From Rhodobacteraceae bacterium UBA2776 (lineage in GTDB: Bacteria > Pseudomonadota > Alphaproteobacteria > Rhodobacterales > Rhodobacteraceae): a stretch of 24,998 bases of DNA. The position numbers were made by a program, and so were the translations under genes. The notes beneath the pieces are model-generated. The model did not search any database. It was not told the origin of the DNA and saw only the letters and a list, made by a program, of their open reading frames with translations. Position 1 is the first letter of the stretch. Every line of letters starts with the position of its first letter. The stretch is from contig DEIK01000108.1 in the NCBI GenBank assembly GCA_002352425.1, forward strand, positions 1-24,998. The letters run 5' to 3'. Below, one piece after another: positions 22,552 to 24,998 of the stretch.

Positions 22552-23333
22552 CGTATCTGCGTTGTTGCGCCGAGCATTTGATCAGCGGCAGAGATGACTT
22601 TGGCGTTCAATTCATAACCGCGCTGGGCTTCGATCAGTTCCGTAATTTCGCGCACAGCATCGACCGAGGAATCCTCCAGATATCCTTGCCGCAACACGCC
22701 CAAACCATCCTCTCCAGGGGTGCTGACAAGTGCCGGACCCGAGGCTGATGTTTCCAAAAACAGATTGCTGCCAATCGCTTCCATACCCTTGGGGTTGGTA
22801 AATGTCGCCAGCGTGAATTGTCCCAAAAGCTCTGGTTCCACACGGTCATTGAAATAGGCGTAAACCTCGCCTTCTGCATTGATCGCGACACTACGCGCAT
22901 CCGAGGGAATGGTGACGTCAGGGACCACAGCGTAGCCTTCCGAGTTCACAATCAAACCGTCCGCAGACCGCTTTAAACCACCGTCGCGGGTATAGCCCGA
23001 CAATCCCGAAGGCAGCGTGACTTCAAAGTAACCCGCGCCCTCAATCGCCATGTCCAGATCACCCCCTGTGGCGGCCAGTGAGCCTTGTGCAAGTTGCACC
23101 GTAACAGACGCTGGCCGCACCCCCAGCCCCAGTTGCACGCCCGTTGGTAAAACGGTGCCGTCGGCAGCGTTTATGGTGCCGGCGCGTGTGGCCTGTTGGT
23201 AGTGCAGATCGGCAAATTCGGCGCGACGGGCGTTGTACCCCGTGGTGCTCATATTGGCGAGGTTGTTAGAGATCACCTCGACCCGCATTTGTTGGGCAGA
23301 CATCCCGGTGGCGGCAATTTTCAGGGCGCGCAT
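22548..23333 (-). CDS. flgG: Flagellar distal rod protein FlgG
   Basis: Structural protein of the distal rod. The 261 residues open with MRALKIAATGMSAQQMRVEV, continue NNLANMSTTGYNARRAEF (the N-terminal rod/hook motif), and end with LIEAQRGYELNAKVISAADQ, the matching C-terminal helix; DMAIEGAGYFEV lies in the middle domain. The full family length and the pairing with flgF support FlgG rather than another rod protein. AAAGGAGAG stands before the ATG. Confidence 0.95.
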   Translation of the reverse strand: MRALKIAATGMSAQQMRVEVISNNLANMSTTGYNARRAEFADLHYQQATRAGTINAADGTVLPTGVQLGLGVRPASVTVQLAQGSLAATGGDLDMAIEGAGYFEVTLPSGLSGYTRDGGLKRSADGLIVNSEGYAVVPDVTIPSDARSVAINAEGEVYAYFNDRVEPELLGQFTLATFTNPKGMEAIGSNLFLETSASGPALVSTPGEDGLGVLRQGYLEDSSVDAVREITELIEAQRGYELNAKVISAADQMLGATTQIR

Positions 23334-23352
23334 TTGGCTCTCCTTTTGCTAT

Positions 23353-24069
23353 CTATCGACCAAGGGTCGAAAGGACGCCGCGAATGCGTTCGTCCTCTTT
23401 GTCCATGAAGCTTTGGCCCAGCTCATAGGCGTGCTGAACCTCGATCATCCGGGCAATCTCAATCACAGGGCTCACGTTGGAATCTTCGATGAAGCCTTGC
23501 ATGATGCTGGATCCTTCAACAGCCTCTACCTCGCCATTGATCGAGAACCGCACGCCGTTTTGTCGGGTAAGGTCGGTCGGGTCGACGGGGTTGAACAGGC
23601 TGATTTGAGTTTGCGGAACACCGTCTACACTCAAGGTGCCGTCGGCTGAAACCGCGATGGAACGTGCATCTGGAGGAATGAAAATCGGCGCCCCGCCACC
23701 ATCCAGTAGGCGGTAGCCGTCTGGCGTCACCAATTCGCCTTCTGCGTTCGGGGTGAAGCTGCCCGCGCGACTAAGCATGTCGCCATCTGGTGTCTGGATC
23801 ATAAAGAACCCATCCCCCTCAATTGCAAAATCAAAATTGCCATTGGTTTGGGTCAAAGTTCCCTGCTGTTGCACGGTCAACCGCACGTTCGCAGTCGCCA
23901 TCGAAAGTGAACTTTCCGCGCCGTCCAGCGCCTTGACGTGTTCGGCGAAAATCACACCCTCTTTGCGAAACCCTGTGGTTGACAGATTGGCAAGGTTGTT
24001 CGCCACGGTCTGCATTTCACGCAGCAATCCAGCTTGCCTTGTCAGGGTTGTGTATCCGGCGTTGTCCAT
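23353..24069 (-). CDS. flgF: Flagellar proximal rod protein FlgF
   Basis: Proximal rod protein of 238 residues. The N-terminal motif is NNLANLSTTGFRKEG (about 25-39); FAIEGDGFFMIQTPDGDMLSR marks the central domain; and MIEVQHAYELGQSFMDKEDE is the C-terminal helix. It is distinguished from FlgG by its start MDNAGYTTLTRQAGLLREM and by its position directly upstream. The start follows the fliQ stop by two bases; the next gene, flgG, begins 19 bases after its own stop. Confidence 0.93.
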   Translation of the reverse strand: MDNAGYTTLTRQAGLLREMQTVANNLANLSTTGFRKEGVIFAEHVKALDGAESSLSMATANVRLTVQQQGTLTQTNGNFDFAIEGDGFFMIQTPDGDMLSRAGSFTPNAEGELVTPDGYRLLDGGGAPIFIPPDARSIAVSADGTLSVDGVPQTQISLFNPVDPTDLTRQNGVRFSINGEVEAVEGSSIMQGFIEDSNVSPVIEIARMIEVQHAYELGQSFMDKEDERIRGVLSTLGR

Positions 24070-24071
24070 AT

Positions 24072-24338
24072 CTAGGCTCCTATGATCAGCGGAATGATGG
24101 TGTGGGTGAAAAACGAAACCAGTGATTCAGTCATGAAACTCATCGACACCCAAAAAACGGCCAAAATCGCCGCCAGTTTGGGCACAAAGGTCAATGTCAT
24201 TTCCTGAATAGAAGTAAGGGCCTGAAACAGACCAACCGTCAGACCCGTGATCAGCGCCACCACCAAAATCGGCAACGATATCATCACGGCAAGCCACAGT
24301 CCTTCACGCAGAGTGTCAAAGAAAACCATGTCATCCAT
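24072..24338 (-). CDS. fliQ: Flagellar export apparatus protein FliQ
   Basis: Small inner-membrane component of the type III export gate, forming a complex with FliP and FliR. The 88 residues contain two hydrophobic hairpin helices, at about 14-37 (LAVMISLPILVVALITGLTV) and 54-76, joined by GLFQALTSIQEMTLTFVPKL, the most conserved stretch of the family. ATG overlaps the fliE stop as TGATG. FliP and FliR are not in this window. Confidence 0.95.
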   Translation of the reverse strand: MDDMVFFDTLREGLWLAVMISLPILVVALITGLTVGLFQALTSIQEMTLTFVPKLAAILAVFWVSMSFMTESLVSFFTHTIIPLIIGA

Positions 24339-24631
24339 CAGACGGGCATCCTTAAAATTTCCTGATAGGCCTCGACAACCTTGTCACGCACCGTGACGGC
24401 GGTTTCGATCGCCAATTCGGATTGCGCCAAGGCCGTGACCAATGAATGCGGGTCAGCCCCGCCAGTCATCGCCGCTTTGGCAACATCTTCGCCCTGTTGC
24501 AACGTGCTGGCAAAATCGGCCGCGACTTGGCCAAATGCCCCCAGTCCGCCCGCACCCGCGTCAGGCTTTGGCGCTGTCGCGGGGCGGGTTGCTGCATATT
24601 GCTGGGCTGCGAGTGAGGATTTAATATCCAT
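24338..24631 (-). CDS. fliE: Flagellar hook-basal body complex protein FliE
   Basis: Basal-body protein linking the MS-ring to the proximal rod. The 97-residue product begins MDIKSSLAAQQYAATRPA and ends with the conserved helix AIETAVTVRDKVVEAYQEILRM, usual for FliE. ATG at 24631 follows GAAGG; the frame is open further upstream into flgC, but that extension is rich in basic residues and unlike the family. It begins 13 bases after the flgC stop. Confidence 0.92.
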   Translation of the reverse strand: MDIKSSLAAQQYAATRPATAPKPDAGAGGLGAFGQVAADFASTLQQGEDVAKAAMTGGADPHSLVTALAQSELAIETAVTVRDKVVEAYQEILRMPV

Positions 24632-24644
24632 TTTAGATCGCCTT

Positions 24645-24998
24645 CTATTTTCGCAAGAGTTCAAGCAGACTACTCGACATTTGCCGGGCCTGATCAAACA
24701 TTTTGAGGTTCGCCTCATAGCTGCGCTGCGCTTCACGCGCGTCAGCAATTTCGATCACCAGATCGACGTTCGATCCATCATAGTGACCACTCTCGTCTGC
24801 AAGCGGGTGTCCCGGATCAAAGATCTGCGACAGGTCTGATTGGTCAAATTTCACCTGACCAATCTGAACTGCACCCGTGCGTTGCCCCTGCACCACAACA
24901 TCTTCAAATAATGCTGTTTTCCGGTGGTATCCAGGGGTATCTGTATTGGCAATATTCTCTGAAACATGGCGCAAACGGGCGGCTTGTGCCTCCATCCC
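24645..24998 (-). CDS. flgC: Flagellar proximal rod protein FlgC (5' end outside window)
   Basis: About 117 residues of a normal 130-140 are present; the frame is open to the window edge, so the true start lies beyond it. The visible start, GMEAQAARLRHVSENIANTD, matches the conserved FlgC N-terminal region from about residue 15, and TPGYHRKTALFED follows. The C-terminal helix DAREAQRSYEANLKMFDQAR is typical of proximal rod proteins. An apparent ATG at 24995 is the internal methionine of the ASGM motif and not a start. Confidence 0.93.
   Translation of the reverse strand, partial: GMEAQAARLRHVSENIANTDTPGYHRKTALFEDVVVQGQRTGAVQIGQVKFDQSDLSQIFDPGHPLADESGHYDGSNVDLVIEIADAREAQRSYEANLKMFDQARQMSSSLLELLRK

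Noticed and set aside
1..24998. Insertion sequences, CRISPR arrays, tRNA genes or prophage parts
   Set aside because: No transposase, integrase, regularly spaced repeats or tRNA-like cloverleaf was recognised anywhere in the window.

Overview
The window looks like a chromosomal segment of a marine alphaproteobacterium of the Rhodobacteraceae (Roseobacter group). This rests on the gene content and order: rnd, lptC-lptA-lptB, hpf, ptsN; a cysQ-galU-galE-glycosyltransferase block; and a flagellar run flgC-fliE-fliQ-flgF-flgG-flgA-flgH-fliL. Base composition is moderate in GC. No rRNA, tRNA, CRISPR array or insertion sequence was seen. The genus is not determined.

Left part (1-5216): the tail of an unrecognised conserved protein, then kdsB on the minus strand (CMP-Kdo synthesis). 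On the plus strand, RNase D is followed by the LPS-export genes lptC, lptA and lptB. After a 250-base leader with two clear hairpins come hpf (ribosome hibernation) and ptsN (EIIA-Ntr). kdsD and rpoN, which many proteobacteria carry in this neighbourhood, are absent here.

Middle part (5217-15670): a wrecked acyl-CoA dehydrogenase pseudogene precedes a long minus-strand surface-polysaccharide block. In transcription order it runs cysQ, galU, galE, two paralogous glycosyltransferases, a GT14-type transferase and a two-domain sulfotransferase. GalU and GalE supply UDP-glucose and UDP-galactose, the transferases would build or branch a glycan, the sulfotransferase may decorate it, and CysQ would clear the 3',5'-PAP by-product. 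Divergent from cysQ lie a polysaccharide-export type ABC permease and an exported SH3-domain protein.

Right-middle part (15659-20864): small accessory and housekeeping genes. These are a DUF3995-like membrane protein, a TetR regulator reduced to its ligand-binding half, alkB, a VOC-fold protein, a frameshifted FAS1-like dehydratase (mesaconyl-C4-CoA hydratase type) pseudogene, an FAD amine oxidoreductase divergent from mnmD, and an EamA transporter coupled to mnmD.

Right end (20861-24998): a tightly packed minus-strand flagellar operon encoding rod, L-ring, export-gate and basal-body proteins, with flgC cut by the window edge.

No clearly new defence or mobile system was found. The most interesting points are the sulfation-linked polysaccharide block, the sulfotransferase whose second domain has an altered P-loop, the split MnmC arrangement, the hairpin leader of hpf, a possible seven-codon leader ORF overlapping galU, and at least three decaying genes within 13 kb.
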